64,000 bases of DNA, from positions 20,992 through 84,991 of the forward strand of contig JAILLA010000096.1 of assembly GCA_024693325.1 (NCBI GenBank), given 5' to 3'. Origin of the DNA: Solobacterium sp. GTDB taxonomy: Bacteria; Bacillota_I; Bacilli_A; Erysipelotrichales; Erysipelotrichaceae. Made by a program: the position numbers and the translations under genes. The notes below the pieces were generated by a model, which searched no databases, was not told the origin of the DNA, and saw only the letters and a program-made list of their open reading frames with translations. Positions 32,492 to 42,524 of this stretch are shown here, piece after piece (within the stretch, counting starts at the first letter, position 1; each line of letters begins with the position of its first letter).

Positions 32492-32956
32492 TTATTCCTC
32501 CGCAGCCTTCAGGTGCTGTGTTTCTTCGATCTCTTTCAGCATATCGATTCGTGTCTGATGTCTGCCGCCTTCATATTCTGCCGCAAGCCATTCATCCACG
32601 ATCATCTTTGCCGTTTCGATGCCGATCACTCTTGCACCGAAGGCAATGATGTTGGAATTGTTGTGCTGCTTTGAAAGTCTTGCCGTATACGGCTCCGAGC
32701 AGACACATGCTCTGATTCCGTGCACCTTGTTTGCGGCAAGCGAGATGCCCACACCCGTACCGCAGATCAGCACACCGCAGTCTGCTTCTCCTTCGGCAAC
32801 CATCTTTGCGGCTTTGTATCCGGATACCGGATAATTGAAGCGCTCCGTGCTGTCGGTTCCGACATTGATCACTTCGTGTCCCTTTGATTCCAGATAGGCT
32901 TTGATCTCATTCTTCATGTCCACTGCGACATGATCATTTCCGATTACGATTTTCAT
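32492..32956 (-). CDS. rpiB: Sugar-phosphate isomerase, RpiB/LacAB family (ribose-5-P or allose-6-P isomerase)
   Basis: The 154-residue protein starts MKIVIGNDHVAVDMKNEIK and has the catalytic cysteine in LICGTGVGIS and the CSEPYTARLSKQHN and GRHQTRID phosphate-binding blocks. It resembles E. coli RpiB more than the LacA/LacB subunits. E. coli RpiB also isomerises allose 6-phosphate to allulose 6-phosphate and is linked to the als genes. The start at 32956 is four bases after the stop of GH1 copy 5. Together with the AlsE-type neighbour this makes a two-step route from allose 6-phosphate to fructose 6-phosphate; pentose phosphate use is the alternative. Confidence 0.85.
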   Translation of the reverse strand: MKIVIGNDHVAVDMKNEIKAYLESKGHEVINVGTDSTERFNYPVSGYKAAKMVAEGEADCGVLICGTGVGISLAANKVHGIRACVCSEPYTARLSKQHNNSNIIAFGARVIGIETAKMIVDEWLAAEYEGGRHQTRIDMLKEIEETQHLKAAEE

Positions 32957-32960
32957 TGTT

Positions 32961-34457
<1,497 letters not shown>

Positions 34458-34507
34458 TTACACCTGTATCTTAATCAGATCAGATCATCTGCTCCATATC
34501 AGCGTTC

Positions 34508-34522
34508 GGCACATATTGTGCC
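34508..34522. promoter_or_regulatory. Palindromic operator upstream of the GH1 copy 5 operon
   Basis: GGCACATATTGTGCC, perfect except for the central base, flanked by C and G that extend the symmetry to 17 bases. It lies 72 bases before the ATG and past the terminator of GH1 copy 6. Close relatives occur at 37077, 39158 and 39195. Confidence 0.65.
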
Positions 34523-34551
34523 GACTGTCTGTTCCGGTTCCGATGTAAAAG

Positions 34552-34572
34552 AAAACGGCATTTCTGCCGCTG
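34552..34572 (-). terminator. Rho-independent terminator between GH1 copies 6 and 5
   Basis: On the minus strand CGGCAGAAATGCCG is followed by TTTTCTTTT. It shows that copy 5 has its own promoter. Confidence 0.75.
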
Positions 34573-34579
34573 ATCATGC

Positions 34580-36070
<1,491 letters not shown>

Positions 36071-37000
36071 TCAGGCTATGACAAGCATTGCGTACACGAT
36101 CAGCGTAATGATCATATACATTGAAATAAATGATGAGAGGAAACTGCTTTCCTTCTCATTGCGGCAGAGTTTTGAAACGATCATCGGCATTGCAAAGCCG
36201 GTCGGGCACATAAAGTAGAGAATTACTGCCTTGCGGAATTCTGTTCCTGCCATCAGGGACGGAAACAGGACGAAGAAGCCCAGGATCACCGCAGCATAGA
36301 ACAGAACTCTCGTGCACGCCAGCTTCAGCAGCGGTTTCAGCATTTCTCTTTCCGCCTTCAGATCATACCCGAGGGTAAACAGGATCACGCCGCCTACCGG
36401 TGCTGTAAGAGCCGATGCCGTATTGGAATAGATCCCGGCAAAAGCAGAAGCGGACAGCATGCGGTACACACCGGCAAGATTCAGGATCAGCCCGGCAATG
36501 ACGGCGATCACAAAGGAATTGGTGAATACCGTTTTCAGCAATGTTCCAAGGGATACATTGCCTGATGTCTTCTTTGTGACAAGGACCGGTGCACCGATGA
36601 ACGCAAACAAAGCGCCGGCAAGATCGAATATCACCGGGTAGATCATGAATTCCGGTGCTGCGATCGTCATAAACAGCGGCAGTCCCATATTGCCGCCTTC
36701 TGCAGTCGGCAGCATGAACGGCGTTACATTTTCATATTGTTCCCCATGCCATTTTCTGAGCAGAAGACCCAGGACATAGGCACAAACAAACATCAAGGCC
36801 GTATAAGCGATCACCAGGATGTATTCCTTCCGGATCACGGAGGTAAAGATCGCATTGAAGATCAGAACGGGAAAGAGAATATTGAAAACCAGACCCTTTG
36901 CGCCTTCCTTCTGTTCAGGCGTGACCAGACCGGTGATCCTTGAGATCATCCCCAGCAGGATCATGGCAAATACGGGAATCAGTGTTTCGGCAGCGTTCAT
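36071..37000 (-). CDS. AEC-family (auxin efflux carrier-like) membrane transporter
   Basis: The 309-residue protein has about ten membrane helices in two inverted halves, with AEC features: an N-terminal VFAMILLGMISRITGL, an AEGGNMGLPLF loop near residue 100 and FMCPTGFAMPMIV near the end. Bacterial members carry carboxylates such as malate or other anions, and some act as exporters. In this position, before a GH1 gene, it may export an aglycone or a fermentation acid, or import a co-substrate; I cannot decide. The ATG follows AAGGAGG. An operator-like palindrome (37077-37091) lies just upstream, possibly over its -10 box. Confidence 0.85.
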   Translation of the reverse strand: MNAAETLIPVFAMILLGMISRITGLVTPEQKEGAKGLVFNILFPVLIFNAIFTSVIRKEYILVIAYTALMFVCAYVLGLLLRKWHGEQYENVTPFMLPTAEGGNMGLPLFMTIAAPEFMIYPVIFDLAGALFAFIGAPVLVTKKTSGNVSLGTLLKTVFTNSFVIAVIAGLILNLAGVYRMLSASAFAGIYSNTASALTAPVGGVILFTLGYDLKAEREMLKPLLKLACTRVLFYAAVILGFFVLFPSLMAGTEFRKAVILYFMCPTGFAMPMIVSKLCRNEKESSFLSSFISMYMIITLIVYAMLVIA

Positions 37001-37076
37001 ATCCAGCCTCCTTGCAGGCAGCCCTGTTTCAGCTGAATCTTAGCGGCCATGCGGATCATGTTCCATACCGGCATGA

Positions 37077-37091
37077 GGCACAATATGTGAC
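37077..37091. promoter_or_regulatory. Palindromic operator upstream of the AEC/GH1 copy 6 operon
   Basis: GGCACAATATGTGAC, one mismatch to GGCAYAATATGTGCC, about 77 bases before the AEC start. A possible promoter (TTGGTC, 17 bases, CATATT, minus strand) places its -10 inside the site. Confidence 0.55.
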
Positions 37092-37107
37092 ATGATGCGG
37101 ACACGAC

Positions 37108-37142
37108 CAAAAAAGATCTGCAGTCATTGACTGTCAGATCCT
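37108..37142 (-). terminator. Rho-independent terminator of the PRD regulator gene
   Basis: On the minus strand GATCTGACAGTCA pairs with TGACTGCAGATC, followed by six Ts. Confidence 0.82.
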
Positions 37143-37194
37143 GTTTTATGATCAGATGCTTTCCGGCTGTATCATCCGCCGTGATCCGGGGATC

Positions 37195-39078
37195 TCAGGC
37201 CTCCCGCAGCGACTGCAGAAAAGACATGTAAGTGTCTGAGTCAGTCAGCTTTTCCGGGTGCTGTCGGGCCAGAGCTGCGAGGCTCTTGCGGATATCCGTA
37301 TATTTATATGTCGTTTTATCTCCGAAGTAGAGAACTGCCATGCGGACCGCTGTGCCTTGGTGATCAAACGGCTGTTCCGGCATAAGCACGCACCATGGTG
37401 ATCTGAAGCCGTAATTCCGGACTGTCTCAGCGATCAGGACACCGTTGATGATCTCTTCCTGGTAGTCTTTTTCATTCATTTTTGCAAGCTTCAATGCCTT
37501 CTCGCCATATACCGTTTCCATACTGTCATCAAAGGCTTTGATCATTTCCTTAAAGCTGCCGAGGGAAACATGCGTACGGAACAGTTCCGGATGGAAGCAC
37601 ATCGGAACAATGGTAAGCGCAAAGTTTTCATGCAAGAAAGAGCCTATTGCGTTCAGATCATCTTCACTGACCCATTGAGAGATGCATATATAAGGAATAT
37701 CAAGGGGACGATGAATACTGATGGTGGAGATCAGCAGGTCATAATCCTGCAGGTCTTCCTCAAACAGCTGATAATACTGCACTGTTTTTTCGATCTTCAT
37801 ATATCCGGCAAAACGGCTTCCGACTCTGCTTTCGAGAAGATCCTCTCCGACATCCGTGTGGCCGCAGATAAACAATGCCTTCAGGGCGGGCAGACGCAAC
37901 TGTTCCATCATCACCTGAAATGTTTCAGTCAGATAAACCATGTGGCTGACGCCGGGCTTTTTCCCTGATTCCTCCTGTAGTATTTCCGCCGCAATGCGGG
38001 CATGACAATATGCCAGCGGATATCTTGTAAAGGCGGTATTCCACATCTCGGTACGGATCTTTTCCCCGTATTTCAGCTGCCTGAGCAGATGGCAGACTGC
38101 CAGCGGCAGGTAATCCTTCTTTGCGGAGAAGCTGTAATCAGTACCTGTTTCCTGCAGGATCCGCTGATGTATTTTTTCGGGGATCTCCGGCGGGAAATCC
38201 GCGGGAAGCTCCATATGAACTGCAGAGCATTTGCAGGCGATCTTTACCGCCAGTGCGCGGACCTCGTACTCATTCATATCGCATAATCCCGCCGAACGGA
38301 TCAGGGAAGAGATCTTGCGGGCAGCCGCATATTCCCGGCCGGATATCAGTTCCGGAATATCCGGATAAGACTCCAGCACATGATTCTGGCTGATCCGTTT
38401 CATCTGGATACTGATGGCGATCAGCAGATCGCTCAGAGCGATGTCCGTGAATGCGATCTGATATTCTCTGAAAACATCCATCACCTGATATTCCCATGAT
38501 TCGCTGTGACTCAGTCCGGTATCCAGAAAGTCATAGAACATGGACGCATCGGAGAGCTCCGTAAAGCTGAAATCACTCAGTGCATGACGCTTGTCCGCTT
38601 CTTCTCCGGCGATCCGGATCCCGTAATACGGCTTTTGTTCAATACGCAGCCGGTATTTCTTCAGTATGCCGCGGACTTCCTTCAGCAGAGAACTGATGAC
38701 CGTACGGCTCAGCAGCATTTCATCCGCAATATCATCGATGCGCAGATAGTCATCGGAATCGATCAGACGGCGCATGATGTAATTGTGACGGCTGATGGAA
38801 TCCTCGGGCACCGGTGAGGAGGACTTCTGGCTCTCCTCGATCAGATCCGTGAGTTTCTGCCGGGTCATGCTGTTCAGATTTTCGATCCGGTATCCCTTGT
38901 TTGCCCTGGATATCAGCCGGATATCATATTCCTCCAGCATATCCTTTATTTCCGGCATCAGTGATCTGACCATTCTTCTGGTTATGCCGGCGGCAGAAGA
39001 AATATCATAAGACGAAATATAATCTTCTGCTGACGACAACTGTCTGAGAATCAGAATTTCCGTTTTGGTCAATGTCAT
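37195..39078 (-). CDS. BglG/MtlR-type PTS-regulated transcriptional activator
   Basis: The 627-residue protein has two N-terminal helix-turn-helix regions (residues about 5-65: TRRMVRSLMPEIKDM; and 100-165: LSRTVISSLLKEVRGILK). Two PRD-like domains follow (about 185-395), then an EIIB-like segment with a cysteine in the loop FICGHTDVGEDLL (near residue 400) and a C-terminal EIIA-like region (about 500-627). In the last, the expected phosphorylatable histidine motif is not evident: VLMPEQPFDHQG stands where a MPHA-type site would be expected. Such regulators activate sugar PTS operons in response to PTS phosphorylation. It is divergent from the EIIC gene, with two palindromes between them. Confidence 0.78.
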   Translation of the reverse strand: MTLTKTEILILRQLSSAEDYISSYDISSAAGITRRMVRSLMPEIKDMLEEYDIRLISRANKGYRIENLNSMTRQKLTDLIEESQKSSSPVPEDSISRHNYIMRRLIDSDDYLRIDDIADEMLLSRTVISSLLKEVRGILKKYRLRIEQKPYYGIRIAGEEADKRHALSDFSFTELSDASMFYDFLDTGLSHSESWEYQVMDVFREYQIAFTDIALSDLLIAISIQMKRISQNHVLESYPDIPELISGREYAAARKISSLIRSAGLCDMNEYEVRALAVKIACKCSAVHMELPADFPPEIPEKIHQRILQETGTDYSFSAKKDYLPLAVCHLLRQLKYGEKIRTEMWNTAFTRYPLAYCHARIAAEILQEESGKKPGVSHMVYLTETFQVMMEQLRLPALKALFICGHTDVGEDLLESRVGSRFAGYMKIEKTVQYYQLFEEDLQDYDLLISTISIHRPLDIPYICISQWVSEDDLNAIGSFLHENFALTIVPMCFHPELFRTHVSLGSFKEMIKAFDDSMETVYGEKALKLAKMNEKDYQEEIINGVLIAETVRNYGFRSPWCVLMPEQPFDHQGTAVRMAVLYFGDKTTYKYTDIRKSLAALARQHPEKLTDSDTYMSFLQSLREA

Positions 39079-39157
39079 ATCATTATTACCTTCTGCGCTT
39101 CCGCGCCATCCCTACATTATTATCTTAAGCATTTGCGGCGATTTTACAAACCGGAAC

Positions 39158-39172
39158 GGCATAATATGTGCC
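39158..39172. promoter_or_regulatory. Palindromic operator 1 in the regulator/EIIC intergenic region
   Basis: GGCATAATATGTGCC, flanked by C and G. It lies 118 bases before the EIIC start and downstream of a -35-like TTTACA (39143-39148), so it probably covers the -10 region. The 197 bases between the two genes hold this and a second, weaker copy. Confidence 0.6.
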
Positions 39173-39194
39173 GGCAATATCCACGGAGTCAAAC

Positions 39195-39209
39195 GGCATA
39201 ATCAATGCC
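39195..39209. promoter_or_regulatory. Palindromic operator 2 in the regulator/EIIC intergenic region
   Basis: GGCATAATCAATGCC, same outer arms (GGCAT/ATGCC) as operator 1 with a changed core, 37 bases (about three and a half turns) downstream of it. Confidence 0.5.
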
Positions 39210-39275
39210 TTTTTCAGAAATGGAGGATCTGTCTTCCCTGAAGCATACTGTGGGTGTGAAAAAAAGGAGATAGTT

Positions 39276-40598
39276 ATGGAAAACAAACAGTCCTTCATGG
39301 ATACCCTGGTATCCAAAATCGATGTCATAGCGGAACCTATGACAAAGTTCGCCAATATCCCGTTCATCGCTTCGCTTTCCGAAGGTATGATGGCATCTGT
39401 CGGCATCACATTCGTCGGTTCGATCTTCATGGTCGTCTGGCTGTTCTGCGCAGACGGCAACATCACAGCTCAGGCACTGCTCCCCTTCATGAAACCTTGG
39501 GCGGGCGATCTGCTTCTGGTCAACCAGCTGACAATGGGCATCATGTCACTCTATATGGTGATCGCGATCGGCAACTGCTATGCAAAGCGCAAGGATATCG
39601 ATCCGATGACCGGCTCCCTGGCATCCATGCTTGCATTCATCCTGCTGAACTACAATGCCATCGGATCACTGGCTGAAACTGCCGCTGACGGAACAGTCAC
39701 AGCCGGTGCGAGTGCATTATCCATCGCTTACTGGGGCGGTGCAGGCGTCATCACAGCCATCCTCTCTGTAGCACTTGCGATCAATGTTTTGGACTTCTGC
39801 TTCAGAAAGAACATCCGTATTAAAATGCCGGAAATGGTACCGCCTGCAATCAGCCGTACATTCTCCGCAATCCTGCCTTACTTCTTCATCACACTGATCG
39901 CCTGGTTCGTCCGCACGATCATGAATATCGATGTTCCGACCGTTATCGGATCCGTCCTTTCCCCGATCGTCGGTGCAGCAGACAATGCCGGTGTATTCAC
40001 CGCTGCAGCTTTTCTGAAATCCCTGCTGTGGGCATGCGGAATTCACGGTGACAACATCGTCGACTCCGTTACAAACGCATTCACATACGGATGGCTTGCT
40101 GAAAACAATGCAGCAGCACTGGCCGGACAGCCTCTGCCGCACGTATGGACACCGAACATTCAGAGGATCTTCATGTGGACATCCTCCTGCTGGCCGATCC
40201 TGTTCTACATGTTCCGTTCCGGCAAGAAGCTTCCTCATCTCAAGTCCCTGGCAACAATGAGCGCACCGTCCGCGATCTTCTCCATCGTTGAACCGATCAT
40301 GTTCGGTCTGCCTGTTGTTCTGAATCCGTTCCTGCTCATCCCGTTCGTTCTCTCGCATACAGTAACAGCACTGATCACATACCTCGGAACTGCTGCAGGT
40401 CTTGTCGGTGCACAGTATATCTCACTGCCTTGGGCTGTTCCGGCACCGCTGCTCGGATACCTCTCAGCCGGCGGATCCATCGGCGGATTCCTGGTTGTCA
40501 TCGTCAACTTCCTGGTCGGTCTGGTTATCTTCTACCCGTTCTGGAAGGCATATGAAAAGTCCGAGCTGGAAAAATACAGTCAGGAAAACGAAGCCTGA
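39276..40598 (+). CDS. PTS EIIC, lactose/cellobiose family
   Basis: The 440-residue protein has about ten membrane segments and the EIIC features of the Lac (cellobiose/lichenan/diacetylchitobiose) family: the N-terminal MDTLVSKIDVIAEPM, LKSLLWACGIHGDNIVDSV with the conserved GIHG, and FSIVEPIMFGLPVVLNP with the FNxxEPxxFG-type loop that binds sugar. It imports beta-disaccharides or glycosides while EIIB phosphorylates them. No EIIB or EIIA gene is adjacent, so these come from elsewhere, unless the EIIB-like domain of the ROK fusion participates. The start is ATG 39276 behind AAAAGGAGA; an upstream open frame covers the operators and is not coding. Confidence 0.9.
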   Translation: MENKQSFMDTLVSKIDVIAEPMTKFANIPFIASLSEGMMASVGITFVGSIFMVVWLFCADGNITAQALLPFMKPWAGDLLLVNQLTMGIMSLYMVIAIGNCYAKRKDIDPMTGSLASMLAFILLNYNAIGSLAETAADGTVTAGASALSIAYWGGAGVITAILSVALAINVLDFCFRKNIRIKMPEMVPPAISRTFSAILPYFFITLIAWFVRTIMNIDVPTVIGSVLSPIVGAADNAGVFTAAAFLKSLLWACGIHGDNIVDSVTNAFTYGWLAENNAAALAGQPLPHVWTPNIQRIFMWTSSCWPILFYMFRSGKKLPHLKSLATMSAPSAIFSIVEPIMFGLPVVLNPFLLIPFVLSHTVTALITYLGTAAGLVGAQYISLPWAVPAPLLGYLSAGGSIGGFLVVIVNFLVGLVIFYPFWKAYEKSELEKYSQENEA

Positions 40599-40622
40599 TC
40601 AATGAATGAAGGAGGAGAAACG

Positions 40623-40904
40623 ATGCATATGGAAAGCAGAAAAAATGACAGTCTTGGAATTCTGGCACTGTTTCTTCTCCTTGCCGTACTGGTCTGCTCT
40701 CAGCTGCTGAAATGGCTGACGGGCGGCGGTACCGTGTTAAAGATATTCAGCTGTGCAGGATACAGTCTGGCCATACTGACAGGGGTCCTCTCTGCAGTTC
40801 ATAGCGCAAAGCTGCGCAGACAAGGTGCAGAGACAGGAGACGGAAAAGAAGGTGCCGTCGCAGTATTCATCGGACTGTATCTGCTGCTGACATCAATCGT
40901 ATGA
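40623..40904 (+). CDS. Small two-to-three-helix membrane protein
   Basis: The 93-residue protein has hydrophobic segments at about residues 12-30, 40-58 and 78-93. I do not recognise a family. The start at 40623 follows GAAGGAGGAG. It lies 24 bases after the EIIC stop and before a terminator, so it is co-transcribed with EIIC. A regulatory or accessory role for the permease is possible but unsupported. Confidence 0.65.
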   Translation: MHMESRKNDSLGILALFLLLAVLVCSQLLKWLTGGGTVLKIFSCAGYSLAILTGVLSAVHSAKLRRQGAETGDGKEGAVAVFIGLYLLLTSIV

Positions 40905-40913
40905 TCCATTCTT

Positions 40914-40949
40914 CCGGAGAGTTCACGCTCTCCGGATTTTCTTTTTTCA
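40914..40949 (+). terminator. Rho-independent terminator of the EIIC operon
   Basis: Perfect arms CCGGAGAG/CTCTCCGG with a six-base loop, then a T-rich tract. Confidence 0.9.
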
Positions 40950-40990
40950 TTCCTTCAGTCTATAATAACTCCATATCGGAGGATTCATTT

Positions 40991-41665
40991 ATGGCAGAAT
41001 ACGGAATGATCGCCGCAGTGGAAATGCAGGCTGTTAAGGAACGGTACGGGAATGCACTGAAGACATATAAGCTTGCAGGCCGCGATGCAGGTGATTATCT
41101 GATCGGTGGAAAAACAGTCACTGTCGTGCACAGCGGAGCCGGCGAGATCGCTGCTGCCGCAGCCGCGCAGGCACTGATCGACAACGGTGCGGAAGTCATT
41201 CTGAATTTCGGTGTCGTAGGTGCTCTGACGCATGAGGCTGAAACATCCAGACTCTGTGTGGTCGACCGGATCATCCACTATGATTTTGACACTTCGGAAG
41301 CGGATCATTCTGAAACCGGAAGATATCTGGAGCTTCCTTCCGTCTGGATCCCGACCGATGATCGTCTCAGAGCTGCAGCCTTATCTGTCTGTCCGCAGAT
41401 GAATGCTGTGAACTGTGCTTCGGCAGACAAGTTCATCGCGGATCCGGATAAAAAAAGAAAGCTCGCAGAGGACTTTCACTGTGACATCTGTGAGATGGAA
41501 AGTGCCGGCATTGCACTGACATGTCTGAGGAATGATGTTCCGTGTCTGCTGATCAAGATGGTATCAGACGGCATTGAAGGCGGTGCCGCTGAGTTCTTTG
41601 AGACCTTCCGGGCAGCTTCTGCCAAAGCGCTGGAAGTCATGGAAGCAGTACTGATCAGTTTATAA
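40991..41665 (+). CDS. Nucleosidase/phosphorylase-superfamily protein (MTA/SAH nucleosidase-like)
   Basis: The 224-residue protein has the PNP/UDP superfamily fold: MIAAVEMQAVKERYG at the start, VVHSGAGEIAAAAAAQALID with the phosphate/ribose loop, VILNFGVVGAL, CASADKFIADP and the signature CEMESAGIAL with the ribose-contacting glutamates. MtnN enzymes split methylthioadenosine and S-adenosylhomocysteine, releasing adenine. The C-terminal aspartate that protonates N7 lies in KMVSDGIEGGA. The start at 40991 has CGGAGG in front. It is monocistronic. Specificity within the superfamily is inferred. Confidence 0.82.
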   Translation: MAEYGMIAAVEMQAVKERYGNALKTYKLAGRDAGDYLIGGKTVTVVHSGAGEIAAAAAAQALIDNGAEVILNFGVVGALTHEAETSRLCVVDRIIHYDFDTSEADHSETGRYLELPSVWIPTDDRLRAAALSVCPQMNAVNCASADKFIADPDKKRKLAEDFHCDICEMESAGIALTCLRNDVPCLLIKMVSDGIEGGAAEFFETFRAASAKALEVMEAVLISL

Positions 41666-41666
41666 C

Positions 41667-41703
41667 AACAGCATCCCGGGTCATCCCCGGGATGCTGTTT
41701 TTG
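41667..41703 (+). terminator. Rho-independent terminator
   Basis: Arms AACAGCATCCCGGG/CCCGGGATGCTGTT with a four-base loop and a T-run, directly after the nucleosidase stop. Confidence 0.9.
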
Positions 41704-41716
41704 TATTCAGACAGGT

Positions 41717-42460
41717 TTAACGTTCTGCTATTTCAAACTCGACCGTGGACAGGTCTTCTTCCCGGGTACCGGAGTCTCCCAGCACCATGGAGATGAATAC
41801 ATCACCGCAAACACGATATCCTTCCGATTCGATCGTCCGGATCATCGGCAGGATCATATTTCTGCCGATCACGATATCCGGCTGGAAGCGGCGCAGGAAG
41901 CGCATGAATGTGCCTTCTTGATAGGATGTGCAGGTCAGCTTTGATCTGACCGGCTTCAGAAACAGCATGCCCTGTTCCTGCGGGTATTCTTCCAGCTCCA
42001 GATTTTCATTCCGGATCAGGAATGCTGGCCGTGCGCTGTTGTACGCATACAGGTCCGCGAAATACCTGACGTCCGTTCTCGGGTAATAATAAAGCTCCCC
42101 GTGCCTGACGATCTCGTGATCGATCCCTTCGGATGCCATGCGGAATATGCTTTTCATATTGTCCGCATAATCCATCTGCTGCAGAAGACGCTGCTGTTCT
42201 TCTTTCAGACGGCTGACTGCCTGTTCCATCTCATTGTAGAAAACTTCCGGATCATTCTGCTTCAACAGTTCTGATATGGTATCCAGCTCAATGCCCAGGC
42301 AGCTGTATTGTCTGGCTGTTACCAGAAGCAAAAGGTCATGGTTGCTGTAATCACGGTAACCGTTGTTTTTTCTCACAGGATGAATGATCCCCTTCTTTTC
42401 ATAAAAGCGGATCATGTCTCTGGATATTCCGGTACGTTCACTTGCCTGCTTGATATTCAT
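41717..42460 (-). CDS. MerR-family transcriptional regulator
   Basis: The 247-residue protein starts MNIKQASERTGISRDMIRFYEKKG, the MerR winged-helix, followed by GYRDYSNHDLLLLVTARQY, a coiled-coil dimer region to about residue 120, and a C-terminal domain of about 125 residues resembling a BmrR/GyrI-like ligand-binding fold. MerR proteins twist promoters that have long 19-base spacers; one is present upstream of the reductase gene at 44720-44750. The start at 42460 has ACAGGTAAG in front. It lies 64 bases after the reductase stop, so it may be produced by readthrough of the hairpin between. Confidence 0.88.
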   Translation of the reverse strand: MNIKQASERTGISRDMIRFYEKKGIIHPVRKNNGYRDYSNHDLLLLVTARQYSCLGIELDTISELLKQNDPEVFYNEMEQAVSRLKEEQQRLLQQMDYADNMKSIFRMASEGIDHEIVRHGELYYYPRTDVRYFADLYAYNSARPAFLIRNENLELEEYPQEQGMLFLKPVRSKLTCTSYQEGTFMRFLRRFQPDIVIGRNMILPMIRTIESEGYRVCGDVFISMVLGDSGTREEDLSTVEFEIAER

Positions 42461-42483
42461 AAGCTTACCTGTCCCCATTATGA

Positions 42484-42508
42484 CAAAAAACCATGGATCT
42501 CTCCATGG
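42484..42508 (-). terminator. Terminator-like hairpin between the FMN/FAD reductase and merR genes
   Basis: On the minus strand CCATGG arms around a six-base loop, followed by six Ts. It probably attenuates merR expression from the reductase promoter. Confidence 0.7.
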
Positions 42509-42524
42509 CTTTCTGCTGTATCGA

